Notes: generated from the letters alone by a model not told the origin. A DNA stretch of 38,281 nt from Alphaproteobacteria bacterium (GCA_027459605.1 DAIDHR010000019.1:1-38281); one strand, 5' to 3'. Counted from the stretch's first letter, positions 9,582 through 18,780 are shown. Translations and numbers: made by a program.

Positions 9582-10130
9582 TTACCCTTCCATAACGTGG
9601 CGAAGTTTTGTTAGTTGTGTTCTAAAAGACGTATCAACCATGATAGATCCTAACTTCAAAACAATACCTGCCAAAAGGTTTTCTTTTATTTTTTGGTTTA
9701 AGATGACTTTTTTATGAAGTTGATCCGCTAGCTTTTTTTGAAGCTCATTAATTTCCTTTTGGGATAGCTCGGTTGGTGTTTCAAGGGTTCCTTGGAGAAT
9801 ACCTTCGGCTTCTTGCACGCGAACAAAAAACTCATCCAAAATTGATGTTAGGTTTTTTAACCGGCTATTTTTGCAAAGAACCATTAAAAAATGATTCATG
9901 AGTTTTCCAAGCTTCAGGGAAGCGGCTAATTTCTCAACTATATTACGTTGACTATGAAGAGGGGTTGAAGGGCTTACAATTTGAGCCCACTCAAGAGGCT
10001 CTTCGCGAACACAGAGGTTAAGACGATGGACTTCTTTCAAAACTTTACTTAACTCTTTGCTTTCTTTTGCTAAATCAAAGAGAGCGCCCCCATATCGCCT
10101 TGAAAGTTCGTCTTGCCTTAGTTCTGACAC
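9582..10130 (-). CDS. atpH: ATP synthase F1 subunit delta
   Basis: A 182-residue peripheral-stalk subunit (OSCP type) that ties F1 to subunit b. The N-terminal helical domain with RRYGGALFDLAKE (11-23) and the C-terminal conserved stretch KIKENLLAGIVLKLGSIMVDTS are clear. It opens the operon with a GTG start at 10130. I cannot identify a convincing promoter in the about 160 bases upstream that it shares with the divergent toxin-antitoxin pair. Confidence 0.93.
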   Translation of the reverse strand: MSELRQDELSRRYGGALFDLAKESKELSKVLKEVHRLNLCVREEPLEWAQIVSPSTPLHSQRNIVEKLAASLKLGKLMNHFLMVLCKNSRLKNLTSILDEFFVRVQEAEGILQGTLETPTELSQKEINELQKKLADQLHKKVILNQKIKENLLAGIVLKLGSIMVDTSFRTQLTKLRHVMEG

Positions 10131-10291
10131 AGACTATGCCCCATATTCTTAGTTGGTCTTTTTACTTATTTATCATACTGGGAACGGCCTGACAACAGGG
10201 TTAGAAGGAATTTTAATGGGAGAAAGCCCCTTTCTTTTAGCCTTCGAGAAGGAGATGCTTTATGATAATCTCTCTTAAGGAGGAATTAGGT

Positions 10292-10675
10292 ATGGATACT
10301 TCTTATAAGATAGATTTGAGTCGAATTCAAAAGGCTCAAGATGTGTTTGAGCGCTTTCGTAGGGATATGATTAGTGATCGAGATAAAGCAGGGGCTATAC
10401 AAGCTTTTGAGTTTTCCTATGAAGTTTCCTGGAGATTGATGAAAAGGGTTCTTGAATTACAGGGGCTTGACGTGGGCTCTCCTAAGGATACCTTTCGTAA
10501 AGCTGTTCATGAAAAATTAATTGATGATCCTGAAATTTGGTTTGATTTTCAAAAGAAAAGAAATTTAACAACTCATACCTATAACGAAGAAAATGTTGAA
10601 CTTATCATTTCTATTTTTGATATCTTTTCGCAGGAAATGGACAAGCTGATTCAAAGATTAAAGCCCTTTACATGA
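10292..10675 (+). CDS. HEPN-domain toxin (HI0074-like) of a HEPN/MNT pair
   Basis: A 127-residue all-helical protein of the nucleotidyltransferase-substrate-binding (HI0074) branch of HEPN proteins. Residues RNLTTHTY (R90, H95, Y97) form the R-x4-H-x-Y motif of HEPN RNase toxins, in which R and H are catalytic and Tyr is the residue modified by the partner in the studied HepT/MntA system. EFSYEVSWRLMKRVLE (40-55) is the conserved core helix. The ATG at 10292 follows AAGGAGG at 10277-10283, so it is preferred over the ATG at 10262. The stop overlaps the partner start by four bases (ATGA). Role as a toxin is inferred from family and pairing; some HI0074 proteins have not been shown to be toxic. 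Confidence 0.88.
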   Translation: MDTSYKIDLSRIQKAQDVFERFRRDMISDRDKAGAIQAFEFSYEVSWRLMKRVLELQGLDVGSPKDTFRKAVHEKLIDDPEIWFDFQKKRNLTTHTYNEENVELIISIFDIFSQEMDKLIQRLKPFT

Positions 10676-10980
10676 TTTATTTAGAAGAAAGACATCAAAA
10701 AATTATTCAAGATATTTTGAAAAAATATCCTTATACTTTTTATGTATTTGGGTCTCGAACAAAAGGATCTCAAAAGCATTTTTCTGATCTTGATTTATGT
10801 TTTAATGATGCCATTCCTATGAATATCCAAGCTCATATCGACGAAGATTTTGAAGAGTCTGATTTGCCTTTTAAGGTAGATTTGATGGATTGGAATCTGA
10901 TGGCTCCAGAATTCAAAGAAATCATAAAGAATGATCTTGTCCTTCTTCAAAAAGGTCCTCACTTTAGACAGGTTAAATAA
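10672..10980 (+). CDS. mntA: MNT-type minimal nucleotidyltransferase (antitoxin)
   Basis: A 102-residue protein with the minimal nucleotidyltransferase motif GS-x10-D-x-D: G27-S28, then D39-L-D41, and a third acidic residue at D70 in KVDLMDW. In characterised MntA proteins this fold adds AMP to the Tyr of the HEPN partner and so silences it. The full set of metal-binding Asp residues suggests it is active. It overlaps the HEPN gene, stop to start, and ends 6 bases before the priA stop on the other strand. Confidence 0.85.
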   Translation: MIYLEERHQKIIQDILKKYPYTFYVFGSRTKGSQKHFSDLDLCFNDAIPMNIQAHIDEDFEESDLPFKVDLMDWNLMAPEFKEIIKNDLVLLQKGPHFRQVK

Positions 10981-10986
10981 GTCCAT

Positions 10987-13206
10987 CTAAAAAAAACTAT
11001 AAGGATCAATGTCAATCTGAAGTCTAACCCCGGTAGGAAGGGGTGATTTCGAAAGCCAATGTTTCAAGAGAGGTTGAGGGGGAAAATCTTTAGTTGTCTT
11101 TAAGAGAAGTCGCCATCGATAATGCCCTCGGAGGAAGGCAAGAGGGGCTGGAACGGGACCTAAGAGGTCTGCCTTTGTCGTAAGAGGGAATTGTTTAGCA
11201 AGCATTCTTGCCGTTTTCTGGACTAGATCTCCTTTTTTTCCAGACAAAATAAGGGCTGCGAGCCGTCCATAGGGGGGGAGTCCATGAATCATCCTTTGCT
11301 CTGCTTCAAGGGCAAAGAATTGATTCCTTTCTTGATGAAGAATAGCCTGCATGACAGGATGGTCAGGGGCATGGGTTTGGACAAGGACTTGTCCTTGTCG
11401 CCTCTCTCTCCCTGACCTGCCTGCTACTTGATGGAGCAACTGGAATGATTTTTCAGAAGCCCTTAAATCAGCTCCAGATAAGGAACTATCCCCATCCACA
11501 ATTCCAACCAAAGTGAGAAAGGGAAAATGGTGACCCTTGGCCATAATTTGGGTTCCTATGAGGATATCTATTTTACGGTCCTGAATGTATTGAACCTGGT
11601 CAAAAACTTTTTTTGTTGTCGTTAAATGATCGCTTGTCATCAACGCACATCGGGCGTTTGGGAGGAAGCTTTTTACTTCTTCATAAATTCTCTCAACACC
11701 GGGACCAATGGGGTTATATGGGCTCTCTTCTTGACAAGCAGGGCAGGCAAGAGGCACATCTTTTGCAAATCCACAATGATGGCAAAGTAGCTTTTCCTGA
11801 AACTTATGATGAACCAATGAAATACTGCAATGAGGGCACATTAAGCGATCTCCACAGCCTTGACACAGCAAAAGGGGGGCATATCCCCTTCGATTCAGGA
11901 AAAGCATAGCTTGTTCCCCTTTATCCAAGGTTTCATTAAGCGCTTCTCGAAGCGGAGGTGAAATCCATTCATAAGGAGTTGTTTTGACTTTTCGTATTTT
12001 ACGTAAGTCAATTAATTTCACCTCTGGCATTTCAGCTCCGCCATAGCGATCAGAAAGATGAATGGACCGATACTTTCCCGAGAGCACGTTCAATTCCGTT
12101 TCGAGAGAGGGAGTAGCGGATGCGAGTACACAAGTTGCTTGGCTTAATCGGCATCGCACAACCGCCATATCCCGCGCATTATAAATAACTCCCTCCTCTT
12201 GCTTATAAGAACCATCATGCTCTTCATCGACAATAATGAGTTTTAAATCAGGAAAGGGAAGAAAAAGGGCAGAACGGGTGCCAACAATAGCAGGGAGCTT
12301 TCCTCCTAAAATTCCACGGAACGTGGCTTTTCGCTGACTTTTTCCAAGGTCCGAGTGCCAAAGAGCCGGTTGAAATCCAAAGCGAATTTTAAATCTTTCT
12401 AACCATTGAGCACTTAGGGCAATTTCAGGGAGCATAACAAGAGCCTGCCCCCCTTTTTGAATGACTTGATCGATGGCTTCAAAATAAACTTCAGTTTTCC
12501 CAGACCCTGTAACTCCTTCTAACAAAAAAGTGTGAAAGGTTTGCGATTCAAGGCTTTTATTTATTTCTTCGGCAGCTATTTGCTGGTCTAAGGTTAACTG
12601 AGGTTTCTGAGGAGGCTCCTGAGGAGGGGCTATCGAAGGAACCCAAGGGCGTTCTCTTTGAAGGCTTAAAACGCCTTCTTTAAGAAGGGTCTTCAGAATT
12701 CCTTCACTTACCCCTGTTTTTTCAGCAATGTCTGAAAGAGGAAGGGGGGAATGAAGAGTCTTTAAGAAATCGACAACCTTTTGCCGTTTTTGCGTCATAC
12801 GCTGAGGACATTTTGCAAATCCATACAGGCTTTCTCCATTTGTTTCAATGGATTCTGGGACTGGTAGGGTCATCTTTAAAATTTGGCCTCGGGGAGTCAT
12901 AGTATATTCACTTACCCAGTCGATAAATTTAAGAGCCGTTTCTGCTAACAGAACATTTTTAAATACTGCAGTAATGGATTTTAAGTTTTTTTGTGATGGT
13001 GGAGTTTTGCGCTCCCAAACGACGCCATATAAGGTTCGCGGTCCAAAAGAAACCTTAACAAGTGTCCCTGGTGCAAGAGGATAATCGCTCACATAATCAA
13101 AAGGATCGTTCAATGGAATCGGCAAGAGAACCGAGACCTGTTCAATTGACTTTACATGAGAAAAATTCGAACTCATACTATGCTCACATTTGATAAAAAG
13201 GATCAT
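10987..13206 (-). CDS. priA: Primosomal protein N' (replication restart helicase)
   Basis: A 739-residue superfamily 2 DNA helicase that reloads the replisome at stalled forks. Order: N-terminal 3'-DNA-binding domain and winged helix (about 20-200), Walker A GVTGSGKT at 231-238, the DEEH box at 327-330, and a zinc-binding insert with paired CxxC motifs (CQGCG, CPHC, CHHC, CPAC, about 450-490). The helicase C-terminal motif follows with QVAGRSGR. The ATG at 13206 lies only 5 bases from the divergent fsa start. A second ATG at 13176 (MSSNFSHVK) is equally possible, would leave 35 bases between the genes and may be the true start. Confidence 0.95.
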   Translation of the reverse strand: MILFIKCEHSMSSNFSHVKSIEQVSVLLPIPLNDPFDYVSDYPLAPGTLVKVSFGPRTLYGVVWERKTPPSQKNLKSITAVFKNVLLAETALKFIDWVSEYTMTPRGQILKMTLPVPESIETNGESLYGFAKCPQRMTQKRQKVVDFLKTLHSPLPLSDIAEKTGVSEGILKTLLKEGVLSLQRERPWVPSIAPPQEPPQKPQLTLDQQIAAEEINKSLESQTFHTFLLEGVTGSGKTEVYFEAIDQVIQKGGQALVMLPEIALSAQWLERFKIRFGFQPALWHSDLGKSQRKATFRGILGGKLPAIVGTRSALFLPFPDLKLIIVDEEHDGSYKQEEGVIYNARDMAVVRCRLSQATCVLASATPSLETELNVLSGKYRSIHLSDRYGGAEMPEVKLIDLRKIRKVKTTPYEWISPPLREALNETLDKGEQAMLFLNRRGYAPLLLCQGCGDRLMCPHCSISLVHHKFQEKLLCHHCGFAKDVPLACPACQEESPYNPIGPGVERIYEEVKSFLPNARCALMTSDHLTTTKKVFDQVQYIQDRKIDILIGTQIMAKGHHFPFLTLVGIVDGDSSLSGADLRASEKSFQLLHQVAGRSGRERRQGQVLVQTHAPDHPVMQAILHQERNQFFALEAEQRMIHGLPPYGRLAALILSGKKGDLVQKTARMLAKQFPLTTKADLLGPVPAPLAFLRGHYRWRLLLKTTKDFPPQPLLKHWLSKSPLPTGVRLQIDIDPYSFF

Positions 13207-13211
13207 AACCC

Positions 13212-13874
13212 ATGAAATTTTTTCTTGATACAGCAGATGTTAATGAAATTCGCGAGCTTGTAGAAACAGGGCTTGTCGATGGTGTTACCACTAATCCAAG
13301 CCTCGTGGCTCAAGCAGGAAGGCGGTTTGAAGATGTGCTGATTGAAATTTGTGAGCTTGTCCCCGGTCCTGTCAGTGCAGAAGTAACAGATACTACCTTT
13401 GAGGGTATGCTCGCAGAAGGGCGACACCTTGCTAAAGTTGCTTCCAACGTTGTTATTAAAGTGCCCTTAACAATTGAAGGACTCAAAGCTTGTCGCATCT
13501 TATCTCGTGAAGGGATAAAGGTGAATGTGACTTTGTGTTTTTCTCCAGCCCAAGCGATTCTTGCTGCTAAAGTTGGAGCTTCCTTCGTTTCCCCTTTCAT
13601 AGGCCGCCTTGATGATGTGGGTGAAGCAGGCATGACTCTCATCTATGAGATTGTTGAAATTTATAGAAATTATCCTGAGTTTACGACTGAAATTTTAGCA
13701 GCTTCCATCAGGCATCCTATTCATGTTGTGGATTCAGCTCGAGCTGGGGCTCATGTGGTTACAATGCCTCCCAAGGTTTTGCGCCAGCTTTATAACCATC
13801 CCCTGACGGATAAAGGGTTGTCTGCTTTTTTAAATGATTGGAAAAAGACAGGGCAAAAGATTTTAGCCCGTTAA
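13212..13874 (+). CDS. fsa: Transaldolase / fructose-6-phosphate aldolase family
   Basis: A 220-residue small (subtype 3B/FSA-like) transaldolase of the non-oxidative pentose phosphate pathway. It begins [15 protein letters not shown], has the TTNPSL strand at 26-31, the Schiff-base lysine K83 in VVIKVPLT, and the phosphate-binding end [11 protein letters not shown]. The family cannot be split into transaldolase or aldolase activity by sequence alone. The order priA / fsa / xerC beside the F1 operon is a familiar alphaproteobacterial neighbourhood. AAAAAGGA 8 to 10 bases upstream supports the ATG. Confidence 0.93.
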   Translation: MKFFLDTADVNEIRELVETGLVDGVTTNPSLVAQAGRRFEDVLIEICELVPGPVSAEVTDTTFEGMLAEGRHLAKVASNVVIKVPLTIEGLKACRILSREGIKVNVTLCFSPAQAILAAKVGASFVSPFIGRLDDVGEAGMTLIYEIVEIYRNYPEFTTEILAASIRHPIHVVDSARAGAHVVTMPPKVLRQLYNHPLTDKGLSAFLNDWKKTGQKILAR

Positions 13875-13876
13875 AC

Positions 13877-14827
13877 ATGGAAGATCGGGCTCAACGCCGC
13901 TTTAATGAAACTCTCGCCTTGGTTTCAGAAGATCTGAACCCCTGGGTTCAACGCTTCTATCAAAAGTTGATGTATGAAAAGCGGGCATCATTGCATACGA
14001 TCCATGCCTACTTTTCAGATTTGAAACAATTTTTTTTATTTATGACTCAGCATAGCGGTTCTCTCCCAAGTTTAAAGGGATTTGAGTCCATAACTCCAAT
14101 GGATCTCCGGGCCTTTTTAGCAAGTCGAATGAAAGAAGATGTAAGCAAAAGAACAAATGCGAGGCTTATTTCCAGCCTTAAAGGGTTTGTTCGCTTTCTC
14201 CGAAGAGAGGGGCACTCTCTTTCATCTGCTTTTGATGTGATATCCTCGCCTCGTTTAGATAAAAATTTACCCCGTCCTCTCTCCGAGACTCAATCTATCG
14301 CTCTTGTAGAACGAAGAGTAGAAACATGGGTTGACCTTCGGGACCAGGCCCTTTTTATGCTTCTTTATGGGTGTGGACTCCGTATATCTGAGGCTTTAAA
14401 TTTAAACGGAGAAAATTGGACAGAGGCTTTTCTTCTTATTAAAGGGAAAGGGGGGAAGGAAAGGCGAGTTCCTCTTCTTTCTCCTGTTTTTGAAAAGGTA
14501 AGACAGTATTTAATGGCTTCTCCCTATCCTTTGACTCAGAATGCTCCTCTTTTTCGAGGGGCTCGAGGAGATCGGTTAAACCCTGCAGTTGCAGAAAAAG
14601 CTTTGAGAAAGTTGCGCCTGGATCTTGGCCTTCCAGAAACTGCAACTCCCCATGCCTTACGCCATAGTTTTGCAACTCATTTGTTAGAAGGGGGAGGCGA
14701 CCTAAGACATATCCAAGAACTTTTAGGGCACGCTTCCCTAAGCTCAACCCAAATCTATACTGACTTAACACAAGATAAGTTATATGAAGCCTATAAAAAT
14801 GCCCATCCTAGAGTGAAAAAGCCTTAG
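13877..14827 (+). CDS. xerC: Tyrosine recombinase XerC
   Basis: A 316-residue site-specific recombinase that resolves chromosome dimers at dif with XerD. The N-terminal SAM-like DNA-binding domain spans about 20-115. The catalytic set is complete: R169 (GCGLRISEAL), K191 (KGKGGKER), H259 and R262 (HALRHSFATHLL), H285 (LLGHASLSST) and nucleophile Y294 (QIYTDL). The ATG two bases after the fsa stop is chosen; an in-frame start at 13838 would lie inside fsa. XerC rather than XerD is judged from the priA/fsa context and the pattern near the C-terminus. No phage or integron context is seen. Confidence 0.92.
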   Translation: MEDRAQRRFNETLALVSEDLNPWVQRFYQKLMYEKRASLHTIHAYFSDLKQFFLFMTQHSGSLPSLKGFESITPMDLRAFLASRMKEDVSKRTNARLISSLKGFVRFLRREGHSLSSAFDVISSPRLDKNLPRPLSETQSIALVERRVETWVDLRDQALFMLLYGCGLRISEALNLNGENWTEAFLLIKGKGGKERRVPLLSPVFEKVRQYLMASPYPLTQNAPLFRGARGDRLNPAVAEKALRKLRLDLGLPETATPHALRHSFATHLLEGGGDLRHIQELLGHASLSSTQIYTDLTQDKLYEAYKNAHPRVKKP

Positions 14828-14909
14828 CAATACTAATAGGACCTTCCTCAAAAAAGTAACCCAATAGAAAAAATGAAAGGGATTTGATTTTGGACTTGGG
14901 TGTGAAGTG

Positions 14910-14945
14910 AAAAAGCTCTTTCTAGTAAAAAACAGAGACTTTTTT
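14910..14945 (+). terminator. Rho-independent terminator after xerC
   Basis: AAAAAGCTCT at 14910-14919 pairs with AGAG and CTTTTT (14934-14937 and 14939-14944) with one bulged A, and the 3' arm merges into a run of six T. It lies 83 bases after the xerC stop and would end an fsa-xerC transcript. Confidence 0.5.
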
Positions 14946-15050
14946 GAGTATTAAATCTTGACAATTAAAAAAAACCATGGGAAGTCTATTTCTCGCTTAA
15001 GGCATAGCAAAACATTTTGAAAATTTTAAAATATAAAAGTAATATTTCAT

Positions 15051-17153
15051 ATGAAAAAAAAAGCTATTTTGGGTATAGTGTTTGGTAATATATCATGCCT
15101 CTTAGTATTGTTCATCATTGTGCTCCACGGAATAGTAAGAATTCCAGAAATTCCTTATGCAGAAGCTCTTCTCGGGGAATACTATTGGGCTCCTGCGATA
15201 AACTTTGCTGCAGGAAAGGGGTTTACAGACGACCGCACATATAGTGAGGCTTCCCCGGAACTGGCCAAATTTAGTCGTTTTTGTAAAATGTCCAGATCAA
15301 AGGAGAACAAAAATGGGATTTTAACTGATAAATTAAAACCTTACCCTTCCCTCCATACTTACAAAGATTATACGCCTAAAACCCACCGTTTACACCTTCC
15401 AGATGGAAATGGGTATCGTCTTGTTGTTGGAATATTATGGAAATATTTTGGATATAACTGGTATTATGTTGGGCTTCTGAATTATTTTTTTAGTTTACTT
15501 GCACTGTTGAGTCTTTTGTATTGTAGCTACAGAGTTCTAGGTGCTCCCTATAGCATCGCCATTGGTTTTATATACGCAACCTCCTTAGTTGAAACGTATT
15601 ATGTTGCTAATTTTGGGAGAGATGGGACGCCTCTGTGGTTTGCCTCATATTTAATTTGTATGCTTGTACTCCTTTTTAATAGGGAATTAACCCTTAAACG
15701 TCTTACAAATTATGCGCTTCTCATTGGAGTTATTATATTTCTGGCTATCGAAGGTCGGAGCAGTAGCATCTACTTTCTCCCTATTGTATCTATCATATAT
15801 TTTATTATGATTTATTTCTTTAAAAACCCTAAAATAAGATTTACCCATTTTAGCTTTTTGAATAATTACTTTATTAAGCAGACATTTGTTTTTACCTACA
15901 CTTGCTTTTTGACTATCTTTACTACTTTCCTTCTAAGCAAACTAATGTCTTATTTTATACCTGAAATTAATTCTGCTAGACCTGTTAGCTTTATGCATGT
16001 TATTTTTCTAGGATTGGGTGTATGGGCAGATCCATCCACTTTTGGAAACCCAACCACACCTGGATTACTTAGGTATAATGATGGTTTTGTAACATATTTA
16101 GCTATGGAATTTGGAAGAAGGGCATTAAACTATACTAACATTGATTATGCTTCTATTTATCACAGAAATTCCTTAGCCTATTTATATTATCTCATTGCAA
16201 ATAAATATCCTTTTTTCTTTTTCTATAAAGTTGTGTTTGAATCCATTTTTAACACGCTGGTGAATTTAGGGGAACCTATACGCTATGGGGTTTATAAAGC
16301 GCATAGGTACGGAAAGTTATTTTTGTATGAAACAAGATATCTTTATAAGTGGAAATTGATTTTCATTCTAAGCTTTATTGGCTCCTTATTATTGTATTAT
16401 AAATTTAAGTTAAGAAAAGTATTATTTATCCTTCTTACATTCATTTTTTTTAACGCAGGAATGTCTTTTCTCCAATATGGGGCGCGTCATGCTCTCATGG
16501 GGCATCCAGCTTATTATTTCTTGAATGCTGTTACCCTTGGTTTTATTTTTGATTATATAAAAGGTTTGGATAAACAATTCGTAAAAGAATTACCATTTTC
16601 TCTTTTGACTGCAATTGAGGTTCAAAAGAAGGCCATTCTTGCCAGAATAAGCTTTCTTAAAATAAACTGGAAGTTTTCAATAAAGCATGGACTCCATGCA
16701 ATATTGATATTATCGATACTTCCTACCTTTTTCTTGGTAAAAAGAAAGCTAAATTCAATTGAGAAAGCGAATATAAAAGAGATGCAGCTTGTTTTTCATT
16801 CCTTAAACAAAACACCTTTGAAAGTAGATTTAACAAAAAAGGGGTCTAATCTGCCGGATGCTTTACTCTCAAAAAGCGTAGGAATTTATTGCACAATAGG
16901 ACAAGTCTCCAAACCTAAGCCAATTCATGCTGAATTACATCTAAATAAAAAGATTTTTTATAAGACAAATATAAAACCAGTAGTTGGTGAAAATGTGATC
17001 CTTTTTATTCCTTTCTTTTACCCTGCGCGAAACTACCAAATTGTTTTTCATGATCCTTCTAGGCAATGCAAGTCATATTATTGGAGTGATCTTAAGGATT
17101 GGAAGGGACCGCTATGGGAAGGATCCTATGATCAAAGTAAGTTTGAAAGGTGA
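15051..17153 (+). CDS. Large polytopic membrane protein, GT-C-like layout
   Basis: A 700-residue integral membrane protein with no family I can name. About 11 hydrophobic segments are visible: one at 5-27, then a long hydrophilic loop of about 100 residues, then clusters near 140-165, 170-260, 275-305, 430-500, and a last one near 550. A soluble tail of about 150 residues follows. A first large external loop after helix 1 that contains paired acidic residues (TDDR) and a multi-helix body recall GT-C glycosyltransferases that use polyprenyl-linked sugars, but I cannot find a diagnostic motif, so this is only a layout comparison. Codon use is more A/T-rich than in the neighbouring housekeeping genes, suggesting a separate origin. 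It is flanked by non-coding DNA on both sides and is probably a single-gene unit. Confidence 0.75.
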   Translation: MKKKAILGIVFGNISCLLVLFIIVLHGIVRIPEIPYAEALLGEYYWAPAINFAAGKGFTDDRTYSEASPELAKFSRFCKMSRSKENKNGILTDKLKPYPSLHTYKDYTPKTHRLHLPDGNGYRLVVGILWKYFGYNWYYVGLLNYFFSLLALLSLLYCSYRVLGAPYSIAIGFIYATSLVETYYVANFGRDGTPLWFASYLICMLVLLFNRELTLKRLTNYALLIGVIIFLAIEGRSSSIYFLPIVSIIYFIMIYFFKNPKIRFTHFSFLNNYFIKQTFVFTYTCFLTIFTTFLLSKLMSYFIPEINSARPVSFMHVIFLGLGVWADPSTFGNPTTPGLLRYNDGFVTYLAMEFGRRALNYTNIDYASIYHRNSLAYLYYLIANKYPFFFFYKVVFESIFNTLVNLGEPIRYGVYKAHRYGKLFLYETRYLYKWKLIFILSFIGSLLLYYKFKLRKVLFILLTFIFFNAGMSFLQYGARHALMGHPAYYFLNAVTLGFIFDYIKGLDKQFVKELPFSLLTAIEVQKKAILARISFLKINWKFSIKHGLHAILILSILPTFFLVKRKLNSIEKANIKEMQLVFHSLNKTPLKVDLTKKGSNLPDALLSKSVGIYCTIGQVSKPKPIHAELHLNKKIFYKTNIKPVVGENVILFIPFFYPARNYQIVFHDPSRQCKSYYWSDLKDWKGPLWEGSYDQSKFER

Positions 17154-17476
17154 TTTTTATCTCTATCGAGAGATAACCTGAACTTAGGGCTGAATAAATG
17201 CCTACGAGTAACATTAAAAAGTAATATTGCCTTCTTTACGGTCTTATTAAGCTTTACAATCCCAATTTGGAGCTCTTGATTTTTCATCCAATTCAGGGCA
17301 TGAATAATTTATGGACCTCTAACAAGTTCACTACAGAGTGCTGCCCTGACTCTTTTGTCCTCAACGAGATTAGGATTATTTCAGGGTTTTTAAATTGTTT
17401 ATTAATAAGTGGTCTAAAAAAATTTAGCATGAAAGGGGTTAGAGGTGTTCACTTTATTAGCAAGAAGAGGTTAATT
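17154..17476. other. Gap upstream of the methyltransferase gene
   Basis: 323 bases with no gene I can support. A perfect 8-bp hairpin, TTATCTCT/AGAGATAA at 17157-17176 with loop ATCG, sits directly after the stop of the membrane-protein gene but lacks a downstream T-tract. An in-frame extension of the methyltransferase reading frame back to 17267 exists but encodes a non-conserved, cysteine-containing stretch and is not accepted as coding. Confidence 0.4.
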
Positions 17477-18058
17477 ATGCAGCTTCAAATGAGCAACTCT
17501 GTTGGGACTAGACTTTTTATTTTAAGAGCGCTTCTTAATCCGCGGCGGTTAGGGGCCGTTGCTCCAAGTTCTCGCCATTTAGGGGCCCTTTTGGCTCGGC
17601 ATGCTGTAGTTGATGATGGATCCCCTATTGTTGAGCTTGGAGGGGGTACAGGCGCACTGACACGGGCGCTGATTAAGGAAGGTATTGATCCAGCTCGAAT
17701 TTATGTGATTGAATTAGATTCAGCTCTTGCAAATTACTTGAAAAACGCTTTTCCAAAGGTGAATGTTATCCAAGGAAATGCAGCTGAACTTGATAAGATT
17801 CTTCCTCCTTCAATTATAGGGAAGGTCCAAAGGGTTGTCTCTGGCATCCCGATGATTAATATACCCGAGGGCGTCCGGAAAAAAATACTCAAAAACTGTT
17901 TTGATATTATGGCTCCTGAAGGCAAGCTTCTTCAGTATACTTACTCCCCACGTTCTTCAATTAACGCAAAGGCCTATAGATTAAAGAAGAAAAGGCTAGG
18001 GACCACTTTTCTAAACTTGCCTCCAGCAACTGTCTGGCAATATACCAGGGATCGGTAG
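17477..18058 (+). CDS. SAM-dependent methyltransferase, phospholipid N-methyltransferase-like
   Basis: A 193-residue class I methyltransferase. The N-terminal block FILRALLNPRRLGAVAPSSR (14-33) is typical of the PmtA-like phospholipid N-methyltransferase group. Motif I is VELGGGTGALT (52-62), motif II ends in VIELD (77-81), and GNAAEL follows at 100-105. Family members methylate phosphatidylethanolamine towards phosphatidylcholine; rRNA adenine dimethylases share the fold but not the N-terminal block. The ATG at 17477 follows AAGAAGAGG and starts at the conserved region. Its stop is 7 bases from the stop of the convergent MarR-type regulator. Confidence 0.8.
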   Translation: MQLQMSNSVGTRLFILRALLNPRRLGAVAPSSRHLGALLARHAVVDDGSPIVELGGGTGALTRALIKEGIDPARIYVIELDSALANYLKNAFPKVNVIQGNAAELDKILPPSIIGKVQRVVSGIPMINIPEGVRKKILKNCFDIMAPEGKLLQYTYSPRSSINAKAYRLKKKRLGTTFLNLPPATVWQYTRDR

Positions 18059-18064
18059 TTGAAA

Positions 18065-18523
18065 TTATTCGACTAAACCATGGGCAATGATAAAGCTCCA
18101 GTAAGATTCGATTTTGCGAAGGAGCTTAAGAGTTTCCGTTAAATTTTGATCAACAATTCCATTGTATTTCAAATTAGAAGCCTGGTGGGTGAAGATCTTA
18201 TCCAATCTATCATAGAGCTTAATCCCCTTTTCCGAAAGGCGGACCTTACTTGCTCTTTTATCATGTTTAGCCTGTTCTTGAATAAAGTATCCATTTTCAA
18301 CAAGCTTTTTTAAATTATAAGAGACATTTGAGCCCAAGTAGTAACCGCGGTTAGAAATTTCTCCGACGGTCATTTCGCTCTTACCAACGTTATATAAAAT
18401 AAAGCATTGAACATTATTGATGTCAAAAATGTGAAGACGATCGAGCTCAGTTTTCACCACATCCAAAAAGAGATGATGAAGCCTCTCTATAAGGGTAATT
18501 GTTTCAAAATAAAGGGCTTTCAT
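18065..18523 (-). CDS. ldtR: MarR-family regulator, LdtR-like
   Basis: A 152-residue winged-helix regulator. Residues RLHHLFLDVVKTELDRL, then DINNVQCFILYNVG, RGYYLGSNVSYNLKKLVE and the wing DKRASKVRLSEKG match what I know of the alphaproteobacterial LdtR group (studied in Liberibacter, where it controls an L,D-transpeptidase gene and stress tolerance). It should bind DNA as a dimer. An inverted repeat at 18534-18567 lies directly upstream and could be its own operator. It is convergent with the methyltransferase gene. The symbol rests on remembered family sequence and is tentative. Confidence 0.82.
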   Translation of the reverse strand: MKALYFETITLIERLHHLFLDVVKTELDRLHIFDINNVQCFILYNVGKSEMTVGEISNRGYYLGSNVSYNLKKLVENGYFIQEQAKHDKRASKVRLSEKGIKLYDRLDKIFTHQASNLKYNGIVDQNLTETLKLLRKIESYWSFIIAHGLVE

Positions 18524-18533
18524 AGTAACTCTC

Positions 18534-18567
18534 TTGCTATATATTTCACTAATTATATTTATAGCAA
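18534..18567 (-). promoter_or_regulatory. Candidate autoregulatory operator of the MarR gene
   Basis: TTGCTATA at 18534-18541 and TATAGCAA at 18560-18567 are perfect inverted arms separated by 18 bases; the arms begin 11 bases upstream of the start codon. Position, symmetry and AT-rich core fit an operator overlapping a promoter. Binding is inferred. Confidence 0.4.
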
Positions 18568-18780
18568 AAATGTGTTAAATTTTATTTAATGTTGAGGGAT
18601 TGTGTCTCTGGCCTTTTTAAAGTTAAGTTAAGAAAGCTTTGTGGCTTTGAGGACCATGTACTATCCTAATTTTTATTTAATTTAAGCAGGTTGAACAGAT
18701 TCACTTTACGGAAAACCTCTATTCTGATAAGCCTTTCCATTATACACTTGGTGTTGATTAGAGTTTGATAGATTAAAAAC

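Noticed and set aside
13877-14827. The tyrosine recombinase as integrase of a mobile island
   Set aside because: It sits in a conserved priA/fsa context, is 316 residues with XerC features and has no attachment-site or phage genes around it.
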